From contig NMRA01000685.1 of the NCBI GenBank assembly GCA_002633005.1, positions 1 to 62,000 of the forward strand: 62,000 bases of DNA, given 5' to 3'. The stretch is from Phoronis australis (lineage: Eukaryota > Phoronida > Phoronidae). The notes below the pieces were generated by a model. That model was not told where the DNA came from and ran no database searches. It saw nothing but the letters and a program-made list of their open reading frames with translations. Position numbers and translations under genes: made by a program. This document shows positions 12,418 through 26,400 of this stretch, in pieces. The number at the start of each line of letters is the position of its first letter. Position 1 is the first letter of the stretch.

Positions 12418-13606
12418 ACAAGAGCAACGCGGAGCATTGAAATGCGCCCATGAATGCATTGCAAATGGTATCCATTCAAAAACAAGAACATGCCATATTT
12501 CATAAAAATCTGTCAAGAAACTTCAGAGAAACAAAGGAAAACAGAATAAAATGAAATTTCCACTAGTGGGCACAGTGTTCGTTGGATCCGCCTGAAAGTC
12601 GTCGTCGTCTGTTGTTATCTTCATATAAATGCAATTACTAAATTTAGTAAATATCCTGCAGTGGGTTTAGGAGATACAACTATGGGCGCAAAACAAAACT
12701 ACCACTAGCAGGCGCCACAGTTGTCAGTCACCATCATCAAAGTCGTCTTCACACTGAGAACATATATGCCAATTTTCAAATGATTTGGTTGATACAGGGG
12801 TGGACACCAAAAACAAGATTTGAAAACAGCAAAAAGTGGCCACTAGGTGGTGCAAAATACCTTGATTCCATACAAAAACAGGAAGATAGCGTCATCATAA
12901 CAATAGATGCCTATATTTAAACTTTTATGAAAATCTGTTGAGGACCTTTGAAGATACTGAGTTAAACATAAAAAAATTAAAATTGCCAGTAGGGGGCACA
13001 GCAGTAGTCAAATCTGTTCGAAAGTCGTCATCATCCATAGTCAACATCATATAAATACAGTTGCTAAATTAAGTGAAGATCCTGCGAACGGTTTAGGAGA
13101 AACAGCCATAGGCGCAACAAAAACAGAACTGCCACTAGGAGGTGCCACAGTAGTCGAAATCGTCGAAAAATCATCGTCAACCGTCCTCTTTATAGTAAGC
13201 ACATACGTGCCAATTTTCACAATCATCCTTTGAGCGGTTTGGTTGACAGAGGGGTGGACACAAAAAACACACTCGAAAACAGTAAAAATGGCCACTAGGT
13301 GGCGCAAACTATGTCGAATCCATCCGAAAATGGGAGGATAGCATCATCTCACATACCGAATTTCATAAAAATCCGTTCAGGACTTTTGATGATACAAAGG
13401 TAAGCATAAAAAACTAAAATTGCCACTAGGGGGCACACCGGTAGTCAGATCCGTCCGAAAGTTTGCTCATGCCTTCCCATTCATAAATGGAACATATGTG
13501 CCAAATTTTATGAACGTAGGTCAAAGGGTTTGGAGATAGAGCAGTGGACGCCGGACGGAGATGACGGCATAATGCGTCCACATATAAATATGTAGGCGCA
13601 TAAAAA
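12418..13606 (+). repeat. dispersed element with seven ~145-bp units carrying CTCF-like motifs (copy 1)
   Basis: The 5' head is ACAAGAGCAACGCGGAGC followed by the small hairpin GCATTGAAATGC; the 3' tail is GTAGGCGCATAAAA. AATGCGCCC near the 5' end and GGCGCAT at the 3' end are inverted with respect to each other. Between them, seven units of 131-160 bp each start with a CCACTAGGGGGC-type core, at 12,560, 12,702, 12,840, 12,986, 13,132, 13,292 and 13,423, followed by variants of GTCCGAAA, TTTCATAAAAATC and GATACAGAGG. Three cores (12,986, 13,292, 13,423) match the vertebrate CTCF core CCASYAGRKGGCR exactly. The repeat structure is seen directly; CTCF binding is inference. Confidence 0.75.
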
Positions 13607-14412
13607 ACAAGCGACTAAAAGTCCAGAAAGATTTAAAGGTCAAATTTAAGCACCATTAAGTATGAGAGTGTTGCTTGGAAAATCCCCTACTAGCTCAAAA
13701 TACAAAACTGACAGCGCCGCCATCAATTGAGGAACTGCCAAAACAGTTCAGAAGGACACGTGATGTGTTACTGATGATGGCTGCACGATATTGACAAGAC
13801 AAAACGTTTGAGTCAATTCTACCAATGAAAGAACGGTTCCAAAGGGGTTGAGCAAAATGTCATCAGCAGGAATATTCCTGACCAGGTTTGAACCTGTACC
13901 CTGTGGGTGCACCTGATGATAAAAAGTAGGCCTTTTTCAAAAAGTTGTGCCCAGCAGACTTAGTGTAATTAAAGTGGTAACACATGAAACAGAAACCCCA
14001 AGAGTAATCGAACTAAGAACAGAGTCATATTTTACGCGACTGGCTGTAAGTTGACTAGAATCATGCCTTTTTGGAAGAGCGTTGCATTTTGAAAGATGTG
14101 CCTGGTGGGCGCACTGCTGCAACGTACTTGGGCTTTTATATTTTTATGCACTAATGGTGCAGTACAGGAATATCCCTGCATCAGTTCACTTGTGTAGCCA
14201 TATCAGTATAGTCAACAGAATAGAAGCACCAAAAAAGGGGGGATTGCAGAGCTAGAACTAGTTAATTACCAACCCACTGACTACAACTGTGTACTTACGT
14301 ACTTCAGTGTTTGTGCAATATAAGTAAGAGCAGCACATTAAACAATGTGGTGACAGAGCTAGGGTTAAATCTATATTGCTGTGGTCGTACAGATGGAGAC
14401 CTGTGTACTTAC
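13607..14412. other. noncoding DNA beyond the last visible TRAPPC8 exon
   Basis: This should be the start of TRAPPC8 intron 12. I looked on the minus strand for the expected next exon (homologous to the segment after WSLAE in vertebrate TRAPPC8) and did not find it here or further left. Confidence 0.5.
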
Positions 14413-14484
14413 CTCTGCCAGTGTCCACTGCTTCCCTTTGTACACCTGTAGTGCCTGGCTGTAGGCTCTTAGGGAATGTTTCCT
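14413..14484 (-). CDS. TRAPPC8: TRAPPC8 exon 12, last exon found
   Basis: Residues 605-628 (RKHSLRAYSQALQVYKGKQW, then TLAE). Acceptor TTGCAG|AGGAAA, donor GAG|GTAAGT, both ends in phase 0. The next conserved exon is not visible. Confidence 0.92.
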
Positions 14485-17400
14485 CTGCAAGTTAGACGCA
14501 CATAATGAAACGGTGCTTATAGAATTTGGAGTCAGTATGAAGATAGCATGCGCATAAATGACTCGCTGAAGAAATGGCATTAACGTGTGTTGAACAATAC
14601 CTTAAAGCAGAAGGTGTGACCGTTAGTAACATTTCTAAGCTGACAACTTTCACAACCCAGACAACACAAAGAAATTTCCAAGCTTTAATTTTACTTTAAA
14701 TGTACACGACAATATGTGTGTTTACAGGTTTGGACAAAATATTCAACAAGGCACGGGACTGTAAACACATGTATTGACAAAGCTTGATGCAGAAAGCTAT
14801 TGGGTAAATGCATAGCAAACTTTGATTGTTACACAGTTCACAGATATAAACAGTGATGGTTTAATTGAAAATTAAGTTGCAGGACTCTGTATAACCAAAT
14901 TTGGATTTAAACGTCTTACCACAGTTACAAAAATGATCGCAATGAGAAGTGGTCCCTGGATTACAATAAAATGACAGTTCGTCAATTTTTTTACCATGCT
15001 CAGTGTCTAAAACAAGCCAATGACATGCCATTACTTATAACAAGCCAATGCCCTGCCATCACTTATATCAAGCCAATGACATGCCATCACTTATATCAAG
15101 CCAATTCTTCCCACGCCTAGACTTCACCTCTCATCAGAATAAGGCGTAAATTTTAAATTAAGTCATTAGTGATATGCGGCCTAAATCAAAAGTTAGTTTT
15201 TCCAACAAAGGCGAGTTTAAAGCCAATGACACGGCTCAGTATAAAGCCACCCTGTATGACAGTGTGCCCCACCTGGCTGGCTTTGCTGAACATGACCCTT
15301 GTATTATAGTGTGCCCCACCTGCCTGGCCTTGCTAAGCCCAACACCTGTGTAACAGTGTGCCTCATCTGGGTAGTCTTCCTGAACCTGACCCCTGTATAT
15401 CAATGTGCCCCACCTAAGAGGCCTTGCTAAACCCAATCGCTGTATAAAAGTGTGCCCCACCAGACTGGTGTTGCTAAACCGGGCTCCTGTATAATAGTGT
15501 GCCCCACCAGGATGCCCAAGACCTGACCCCTGTACAACAATGTGCCCTACCTGGCTGGCCTTGCTGAACCTGTGCCCGGCCAGGATCATGTGGAATGCGT
15601 ATTTGCGCACCATTGGCGTCTTCATGTTCAGGAAGCAATGAGCAGCCTGCTCCAGTAAGAGTGCACTGCGTAGATCTGACTCCTGCAAAGGACCAGATCA
15701 TACTGAGATGTCTCAACAGAAGACTCCAAATTCAAAGAAATGTGCGGGTTCCTGTATATTTAAAACAGTCATGCTTTCCAAATCAATAGTTCATGTGAAT
15801 TAAGTGATCAAAGCTCGATTAAGAGCAACACTTTTATGTCACTTAGTCCAGGAATGTTTAGGTACATGTGAACCCCCATATCTTTCACAGACTATGAATG
15901 CTTCTCTAAAGCAACAACAACAAAACTACTCGCTGGACGGTGTCAATGTTGACAGGCAAGTTTTGAAAGTTCCAAAACGAGAAATGGATAAGTGCGAGAA
16001 CTTCTATTGATGGAAGACCCAAAACTTATGCTTGACTAAATGCAAGTAACACCAAAAAGATGTAGCTTTACTGAGGACTTCAAATAACAGAGCCTGCCTC
16101 TGTTCGTACCTCACTGGTGAGCTTGATGAGTTGCATGGCAGCCTCAGCGTACATTCCACGACTCTTCAGTGCTTCAGTGCTCATCAGCACTGCACGAGCT
16201 GCAAATTGAGGTGCTCTGAAAAACATACAGTATTACAGTGACTGACAGCCATGACAGTGATTGTTAAGTTTGACAGGCGTCCTCTTATAATGTACAAACA
16301 TACACAACAACATGGTTATTGACAGCTATGATGCATAAAAGTAGAGCAATGACGTTTATGTTTGACACATCTGTCCCAAGATACAGCAGGATGATATCTG
16401 GGAGCCATGACACACCAAAGTGCAACAAAGAGATTTATGTTTGACATAAACAGGCATTTGAAACTCATAATGCTTCATTACCATACAATATTTGCAAAGG
16501 TTTGGGACAAAAAACTTTGCCAAGCCTTATCTCCGAACAAACAAAATCTACAGGCACCTCCATCACAATGGTTGCACATGATTCTATGAAGTTGTATTTT
16601 CTTTTGATCACATTTAATGATTGTCCTTTAGTTGTGATCAAGCAATGAAATTTCGAAAACAATCACAAAACCCAAAATCATGGTAGCTATTTTAGCGCGG
16701 CTAAACAGTACCAGAATGCATACGCTAACGACTCGTCATGTAAATGCACGCATCTCATATAATCTTGAAGTGAAGTTAGCAGTGAGCTGGAATTTATTTA
16801 CTTGTGGGAGGAAAGGTCATCTCCCATGACAAGGCAAAATAGCTTCACTGAATGCTGTCTTTTCTGACATTCTTTTGAGATTTTTGTTGCCGCGCCAACA
16901 CTCAAAATCAGTTAAATATGACAGATCTGTTTGATACTGATTATGTAGTTCCGTGCTTATACGTTAAGGAAATTCTGAGCAGACAGTTTCGGTCCAACCT
17001 TTATGTTTCATTACACAGACACAGTACTGAGATAGTGTCGTGACTGGCGCCAGTGGTGGTTACAAAGAACAGTTGAGACTCAAGTGCCTGTGCTTTGACC
17101 CAAGACCTGAGATAGTATGGAAACCTACATAGAAAGATGACTGCAAGAACTGTGTGTGACAAAGAGGTCAATGCTTGACCATGTCCCTATATAATGTAGA
17201 CATATACATACCAACATGGTTAATGATAGCCATGTGTTTAGGACACATGACCTGCGATTAGGATAGTGAGGACGCACCATCCCCAACACGTTTGGCCACT
17301 GCCCAATATGATAACAACGAGTTAGCATTCTTGTCAACCTCCCACTGGACAGAAATTAGGTATAGGAAGTGGATTATGTGGAATTGAGCCAAATGGAATC

Positions 17401-20400
17401 AAATTAATGTAACTAGTAAACCTACATTAGGCAGCAGCGTAGCTACTCGTTTCCAAAACAGGGTTATATTTCAATGGTGGCAGAAAAAATGTCGACTCAC
17501 TTGCACGACTGTAGGTAAGTAGATATGGCCGATTCCATATAATGGTGGGGGCATTGCCTCTGTGTATTGGCTCCTTGCATGAATACCGACAAGCACGCCA
17601 TCTCCTGGAAGGCAAGGAAACAGCTGGTGTAATATTGTTCAGTGACGTCTGCTTTGTTCTACAGCAGGGCGTTGTAACTGTCAGTTAATTGTAATTTATT
17701 CATAACAAGTGAATACTCAGACTGTTGAACTTACAGGCTAATTCCTTATCTCCGTAATTGCTAGGCCAAATTAGTTAGAAATACAACCTACAGCGATGAT
17801 GTGAATATGAAGTGGGTTGCAAATTGCCAATTGTTTTAAAGAACGAGTTTTGTGGTAACAATGATCAGCCGAAAATCAATAAAACAGTGTTTAGTAAGTA
17901 CGGTGACAAGGTGCTGGGGAATAACACTGCATGATGCAGGCTACGTGAGCCCCAAGGTACCTCATTAGGGAGAAGGTCATCTATTGGCAGAATTTATATT
18001 TTCACTGAAATGCCCCCACAGAGGCACTGCTAACGAAAGACTTCTAGAGGTGTTAATAAGTATCATAAGTACCATTAGATGGTGCAGAATATGTTGGACA
18101 TGTCCGAAAAAGGGAAGGCGTCATCATCTCTTGAAGACAAAAATAATTTGGTAAATTTCTTGAAAATCCGTCAAAGAACCCCAAGTATTACTGTACAGAG
18201 ATAAGATTGAAAAAGCAAATTGCCATTATGAGCCGAAGAGGTAGTCCAATTAACAGCAAAGATCCTGCAAAGGGTTAAGGACACACAACTGTGGACACAT
18301 AAAAACATCATCATGTCCCTAATAGAAACCTATTTGCTGAATTTCATAAAAATATGTTAATAAACATTGGAGATACAGAGGCAAATTTGCCACTAGGAGG
18401 GACAGCGGTATTTGGATCAGTTTGACACTTAATAAAATCCGTCTTTGGCTCCATACAAACACATCTCTCAAATTTCACAAAATTACCAAAAAGGGTTAAG
18501 GAGATTTCACCGCAAACGCAAACAAAATCGCCACTTGGGGACAACACAGTAGTCGGAGTGTCTGAAAATCAACATGAGTCGAGGCCTTTACATCAGGAAG
18601 ACATTTGCAAATTTTCATAGTGATCCATCCTTTGAGTGCATTGGCAGATAGAGAGGCAGATGTCACAAAACAGATAAAACAGACTCAAAAACAACAAAAA
18701 TGGCAAGACGGTGGTGTAAAATACCTCAAATCCGTTCAAAAATGAAATGGCACAGTTGTCTTCTTAATAGAAATCTATTTGCCAAATTTCATGAAAGTCC
18801 ATCTTGGAACTACGAAGATACAGAGGCGAACATAATAACTAAAACTGCCACTGGGCGGCACAGCAGTAGTCAGATCGGTCCAAAATACGTTGTCATCTGT
18901 CGTCAGCTTCATAGGAGCACAACTGCCAAATTTCAAAAAATCCTGCAAGGAGTTTAGGAGTAACGTCAGCGTTTGCTAGACTGATGATGACAGTATGCAC
19001 TCACACATAAATATGCCAGCACATAAAGTATAACATAACTTTTCAATTTCCGTTATAAACTTGGCCTTTTCGAAGCATACAAATATCATTTTTGGAGCTA
19101 TGCAGTCGTTTCACAGCATCTGCAAACGCCAAGCAGTTGGCACATTTCCAAAACCATCTTTCCTCCAAAGATTATAACAACCGCAAATTTAGTCTACTTC
19201 GAAACTGGCACAGACTTCAAGTAAAGGAATGCTGTCTTCTGCTTAGACAACTGAAAAAAGACTCCAGTTTTCTAGCACTTATCATGTGGTATCTTCCTTA
19301 CCAGGGCTCCGGCCAAATATAGCCATGCATGCTCGTTGTTGAAGTCACGTTTGACAGCGTGGTATGTTTGGTAGGCAACTTCGTACATGTGGAACATGAA
19401 TGCTAGATCTGCCAGTCGCCTCATTTGCATCTCAGGTGAGTCTGTGGGATACCTGGGTAGAAATAATTACATGGTCACCATCCTTCAAGATTGATGGGAA
19501 CATGTCATAAAACTCTTTTTCTCAAGTCACATCAAATTTAGACTCAGCTGGGAGCTTAAAGTACACTTTCATGGGGGAAATTAGTGACGACCATTGGGAA
19601 AAGAGGGGTATCAAAAATTAGTATAGGTCAACCCTGAGACCAAACAGTTCAAGACAGCCAATAGGATAAAGAAATAGGCTAATCTGAATACTGAATTTAA
19701 CAGGTTATATCAACATAAAAAGGGCTCAACACTACCATGAAGAGCTAAGGAAATAAAATTAGAAGACAAGTTGACAACTATCGAAAACCTGAACAGAAAA
19801 AGAGACACTGAAGGTGCAAAATACATCCAGGTGTCATGAATGGTTTTCAGTATTTTCAATAATCCACTTCAAAGCTGGCAGTTTTGAAAGAATCCAGCAC
19901 ATCTATGAGAACAACTTGTAGTCGGCCTTGCATACGTTGTATTCGTTGACTGTTGAATTGTCTTCTCTGCCGGCTTGTTGCCACCGAACCACTTCTTGGT
20001 AGCACTGAACAGTGATCGGCCGACGGTTTTCTTTGACTGGATCTGAAAGTTGTACCAAAAAATGAGAGATCGCCTGCACGTGAACAGCACTTGGGTTCTG
20101 ACATTCTTTCACCAGCCAATTACTCTAAATGATGTACTGCAAGACAAAGATCATCTTTTTACACTCTTGCTTACCGAAGCTTTGTTTGTTGACACCCATA
20201 TATGGTTAGTATAAAACGTTTAACAGTTCATTTGTATATAATTTGCATATAGCCAGCCAGCGTGACCTTGACTTCCACCTTGTCCTGCAGTCTGCCACCC
20301 TTCGAGAAATAGCAATGCACAAAGCAGTAGGATTTTCTAACATTTTTGTCATGATGTTGTTGTTTTACTCATTTTTTATTGCTGGCAACGGGTTTCACCT

Positions 20401-23400
20401 TTTTCTTCACAGTATGGAATGAAAAGAGACACGTTTTGAGTGGTAAAGTAATCTGACTTATAATATTCAGTGAGTAAGAAGAAAATGGTATTCTTATACA
20501 CAAGTGGTAATCAATGACATCTAAAGAGGCTTACCAGTTCAGTCAGTGTCCTCATGGTCTTCTCACACCAGGGAATCAAACCACGGACAATGAACTCATG
20601 CACAAATATCTTCAACCTATCATGGTCGCTGACGGTCAGAAAGGCTCCGTGCTGACTAGTATTGAACGGCGTGAGTTTAGACACGGGTTGCTTGACATTG
20701 TTTGGCACTTGGACGCTGTTTGCTGTGATCGTTTGAGGTTCGTCGACAGTAGATGAGTCGTTGTTCAATGCGAGAGGGTGGTCGATGGTTATTGCAGCTT
20801 GCCCGTTCACTGCAACATCCAAAGTTGTGATTGTAAATGAAAGGCAATCACAACGGTGCTTCACAAATAGATCTATTAAAGTGACTACTTTCTTATTATC
20901 AAGCACGAGAGTAAATTATAACACACTTTTAAGAAGACAAGTAAGAAAGACTAGCGACGTGTTTCTCAAAGAGTCTATCGCCAAAAGATGAATTTTTCTT
21001 GCCTTCTTGATTTAGGCCTTTTGTCTACTCTCTTGCTGGCTACAGATTTCGATCTTTTGGTTTCGAGCTGCAAACAGATTTGCTGGCCCATATCATTAGT
21101 CTGATTTTGTGAAAAAGGTTAAGCCACCCATAGGCTAATCTTTAGGTGTAAGTCAAAAAGACTCTTCTAGAAACAGTCCCGGGCTCCTGCCCAGACACCC
21201 AAATGCAGAAGACAGCAACACCATATGAATCCATGTATATCTATGTGACTTGTGTGTGTGTGTATGAGTGCCTGTGCGTATGCACGTGTGTGTGTGTGTT
21301 TGTGTGTGTGTGTATATGAGCAAAAGCTTGATTGATCGACCCTCAAAATTACAATACTTGGATGCATTGCAGCAAAGTTTGACATCACATTTAACAATGA
21401 ATGGAGAGCACCTTAGGAACTTAAGAAGCTATCACCAAGCCTTGTGCAGCAATGTTTAAAATCGAATGCCACTTTAGTACACAATCATGAATTTTATGCT
21501 GTAAGCTGTCATTTGGAGCTATATACTCCAGGATAATTTTAGGAGGGCAACCCGTGTCATTGGCAAAAAAGTAATTTCATTGACGCACTGTGATTGCATG
21601 ACCCGGGCCAAGGGGCCCATTAAAACTGGAGGTGAAAAGGACAAAAAATAAAATGGCCCACAAGTCCTCCAAATTGGCCCATGGACTTGAGGTCGTTTGG
21701 GTCAATTCACCCATACCCACGTTTTTTTAAAATGATCCCAGTATACTGATTGAAATGAAACTAGTTGAAATTTTCGACTAGGCAGCTTTTCTAGGATCAA
21801 GCTCTGTGGCACACGAAGTTTTCAAAAACAGGACGTTCCCAGCAGACAGAAAATAAAGCCCAGTTGTCAAGGAATACCTGTTGCCGCCACGGGAACAGTT
21901 TCGGCAGGTGGGTTGTTCGATCCAAGGTCGGCCATGGAGTCAATCCTAGGTATGCTGTTGGACCTGGTACCCTCCGACAACTGGGAGGGAAATGCCGCGT
22001 TATCTGACTGAAGATCAGAGTCCAACTCGGACACATCCTAGGCACAAGATGTACGGAAACATTTTAGAACTCTTTTTATTTCCCATGCTCTGCACACTGG
22101 TGATCATGACAAGCTACCAATGGTACTTATCAGCGAGAATCATAACCCTTCCAAATGTATCAATACCACTTGTCCTTTGAGTAATGGATATCAATTATGA
22201 ATTATGTGCCCTTCAACTATCAACAGCAAGTGAATACTACAAGTGCAAAAAATAACGTTCAACTATACCACAAGACTGGTCTAGTAAAAAATCCAACCAC
22301 CTTTCACAAAGAGTTAAAAGATGCGGTCTCATTAAATTGGCCGTACTTCGGGAGCGAGTTTTGCGATATGCAGAATTAATTAAACACAGGACACTTTTCG
22401 TTATTGACAGTCTTCATTCCGTTTTGTTCATATGTTAGGAATAAAACTCTACTCTCAACAGAACATAGATGAAGTAACTGACCTAGCGACATAATCAAAA
22501 GGTACACGATATTTCGAAACATACTTGTTTCATTCTCAAGTGGATATAAAATGACGCAGTAACGCGACGATGGTGTTTGCATTGATCGATTTATTTGTTT
22601 AATATCAATTGACCATAAACACAATACAATATAATACAAAGCTACCCAAAAATAAACAGAAACGGATAAGGATATTCATAAACTAAAAGTAAGGATGACA
22701 AACACGACCAAGGAATAAGTAAAAGAAAACTGAAAAAACACATGGAATAGTAGCAACTCGTTTTCATCATGGTGCGTCTTTTTAATCATGATAAAATAGT
22801 GAAAAAAGAAAAACACGAAACAGACATCATACCAGTGAATTGTTGACTTTGCGTGACATGAATTGTGACCAGGGATCAGGTAGGTTCTCCTTGACTTCTG
22901 CTGACATGTTTTCAACGACCTGACGAGAGTTTATCTGCAGCAGGTGGCAGTTTGTTGAATACGTCGTTTTCATGCTTTGGTACACTGCTTCGGCTCTGGA
23001 AACAAACGTGAGCATTAAATCAGCACGTAGTGATTACATTAAACTAATCAAACTTTTACTAGTTTCTGACAACATTTTCCCACTATACAAAACTTTCAGA
23101 AAATAAATAGCAAACCAATAACCTGGCTTTATAGTTTAGGAGAATACTGTACTTAGTATTCCTTGAACTTTAGGCAAGTTGGGAATAACGCTAACTGAAA
23201 GAGAAAGCAAAACAAAATTCTCAGGTCAAACCACACACGGAGAAAGAGATACTGATTAACTTCCAGACCAGCCAAGCCAGAATATGCTCTTAACCTCCAC
23301 CCCTCCACAACTTACTTAGACTCTTCCCCTTCAGTGACATCATGGATCAGGACATAATACTTGAGTATGTTGGGTGAAAATGGCTTGGGTTGTCTGCTGG

Positions 23401-26400
23401 CCGCCATCTGCTGATGCTGCAGCGTGAGTCGACCATACTGGTCCAGAGGGTCGGGGTGCGCCGATGAGACGACAAAGACGCAGGCCAGATAGTGTCGGAG
23501 GAACTCGTGCTCTGACGCGGCAAGTACATTCAGGAAACAGTTGCGGTATGCCTCAAACCATGGCGTCGACTCTGCAAGGAACAAAGTGATGACCATGATT
23601 TTGTGTGCCCAAACAATTTGTGAAACAAAAGCAAGACCTACTGCTCTTTCCCAACAGATGCTTACTCATCAGAAAAAGGAGAGCAGGTCACTTAATCATC
23701 TACTTCTGATAGGGTTTCTTGAAGGCTAAAAGCACTTGAATGTATAAACCAAATATTCAATGTAGGCAACCTTGTAACTAGACGTACTTTAAAATTATTG
23801 TTTTTAAATATAGATTTGCAAAGGGCTAGCACAGAAAAGATAGGAGTTTCTCAAAACAGTTAGCTTACGTGACAACTGCAGGTCATAGTCGCCTATGGTA
23901 ACAAAGTTGGCGCGGGCAATGTTCTCTGCCAGGGGCTGCGTGCTGGCCACAGCTTCACTGGTCAGTTTCCTGGCCATCGTCGGCTGTGGGATGGCAGCGT
24001 TGAAGTCCCTCATGGAGACTCTCAGATTATGAATGGAGTGTGCCATGCCGCCAGCATCCCTTATGTGAGCTGAAAGGTGTAAATGGATCTGTAGATTGTA
24101 TATACAGCTGCTGGAACAATGTGCAAATATAAGAAATTTACACAGAGGATTGAGACCTGGACTAGGAACGCCAACTTGGTCAATACTCTGACGGCTTCAA
24201 TAATGCACCATCGTACTCCAGAATAAGTTGCAACGAGAGGCTACAAGGTCGAATTGTGCTACTGTGCACATTTTTGTCAAGTTTTCTTTCACTCACTCTA
24301 AACCCAGAGAGATTCAAAGCTGCAGGCACTGCGTTATGGGGATCGATCTAGACTCTGGCAGTTGAGCAACACGTAGTGAGATGCAAACACATTGCAATTA
24401 ATTATATGTGAGGCACCAGGGGTTAGTAATTTCAACTCCATGGTTAAAAATATAGCTGTACCAGCGTCTAAGTGTTAAATCAAGGGACTTTAATTAAGTG
24501 AACCAGCACGTCATCTTCTTCCAAGACAATTTACATTGTGTCACATAAGTCCCAATTGCTTTCAACCAAGCAGTGTCAGTGCCAAGGTATTGACCATTAA
24601 ATCGTAATTGTATCAGTCAGGTAACATCACTACATTAATTGTACCAGTCAGGTAACATCACTACATTAATTGCACCAGTCAGGTAACATCACTATATTAA
24701 TTGTACCAGTCAGGTAACACCACTATATTAATTGTACCAGTCAGCTAACATCACTATATTAATTGTACCAACCAGGTAACATCATGATGAGAGTTACAAG
24801 AATCACAATTTTTGTGTTATTTACATGTTATGTTTCGTTGTGCTATTTTGAGATTCGACAGTCAAAGACTTAAGGACTAGATGTTTTAAAACCCTCTGCC
24901 ATTCGTCAAGGTTTCTCTGTTATTTACATACAATATATGATAAATTTTGTGATAGCGTGGTGCTATTGTGAAAGGCCCCTGAACTTGGAACGTGTTGCGG
25001 CTTGTCATGATTTCTCTCTTATTTACACATGATATATTTCGGAAGCCATCAGCATTTTTTATTTTCTCTGCCAGGTCAGGAAATAATACTCGTCCCAAGT
25101 CCTAACTTTTTCTGCCACCCACGAAGTGTTCGTTGTATATTGCCATTCGATTCTCACTGGGAGCCATCAGGATTGATGCAGTTTGTGGTTGTTAAAACGC
25201 TATCTCTCCAGTGCCTTGTTCATATTGTGGTCTTCACCCTTTTTTCTGTTGCAACCTGGTATACAACATATCCCCATTTTACTAGCAACTAAATCCAACG
25301 AGGCTGTCCAAATAACAAAGCTTCTCACATGTGGAGCTGTCACTGAGTACAAATTGGGTCACAGCCTTGTTATTAGAGTGGCCTCCCCAGTCTTTTTATA
25401 GCTCAGAATATGGTCTTTATCACAGCAATTATTGGTCTATGAACAATGAAGTCAAACAAAATCCAAACATAGACAGTGCCACCATCTGATCTGGGACAGA
25501 GAAGCAGGCTCAGACAATAGGCATCCTATAGGGCCGCCATACACCAGAAACTTTTCAGCAAATTAGGCCTCACACTGGCTAAGCCATCGAACTCTAGTTG
25601 CAACAAGTACATCACCTTCGGAGGCTACCGATGTATTGAAATCCACCCAACTTGAACAAATACTCTAAAAATTAAGATTTTTCCAGTGCCTAGTCATACA
25701 TCAACGATGCCATTTTGTCCAAGTATGAGAGATGCAACCCTGCCAACCAAGTTCCGAGCACTAACAGATCACAGAAGTGTAGTGCATTAAAGATTGTCTC
25801 AATCTCGAGGGCATGGAAGTCAACGTCAATGTGACTAAAAAATTACATGCAAGAGACGTGTATAGTGACGTAATCTCAATACAAAAGGCTCAGTTCATGA
25901 ATTCGTTGAGAAAACGAAGGATTAGTCAGAAGTGCTGAATGCGGAGTATTTGCTCGAGTTGGAAGGATTCAAAGACTCAAACCGTCTCCAAAGGTGCCAA
26001 TCTCCACTCGAAAGGTACATACAATAACTGACATTGAGAGTTTATCCAGGGTTAAGAGTAATTTGCAGAAAACCTTCAAACCTCCCAGCTATATCAGGAT
26101 GTATCATTGTCATGTCTATATTAACAGCACTGGTGCAAAGCTGTAGAAATATACAGCCTGGCACCATTGTGGGTAAAAATGGCCAATAAATCTTACACAA
26201 AATTAGTGCTGGTGAATAAACTAACTTATTTACCAATGCTAAGAAAATTGAAGTTCTATCGTTGTTCTGATGCTAAATTTGTAGAGCTATCTTATTTGTG
26301 GGTTTTCAGCATCACTGAGCGACACCTATTGGCCAGTTTCTTTATTCATCGATTCTTCAATCAACTGTTCTTCTTCCACAAGGTTGCGTAAATGCCGCAA

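Larger units (their letters stand above)
15683..18050 (-). other. TRAPPC8 introns 8-10
   Basis: Between exons 9, 10 and 11 there is plain intron sequence. TACATACCAACATGGTTA-like words recur near 16,300 and 17,205, suggesting a local duplication. No other gene was recognised. Confidence 0.55.
19453..22832 (-). other. TRAPPC8 introns 4-7
   Basis: Intron sequence between exons 4 and 8. Apart from the TG-rich microsatellite at 21,250-21,316 no repeat or gene was recognised. Confidence 0.55.

Noticed and set aside
15236-15550. Continuation of the exon 11 frame as a separate repetitive protein
   Set aside because: The frame is the exon 11 product reading into a 47-bp minisatellite beyond a good donor; the normal protein leaves at 15,551.
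20511-20906. Plus-strand frames opposite TRAPPC8 exon 6
   Set aside because: Shadow frames of the minus-strand exon, which has homology and splice sites.
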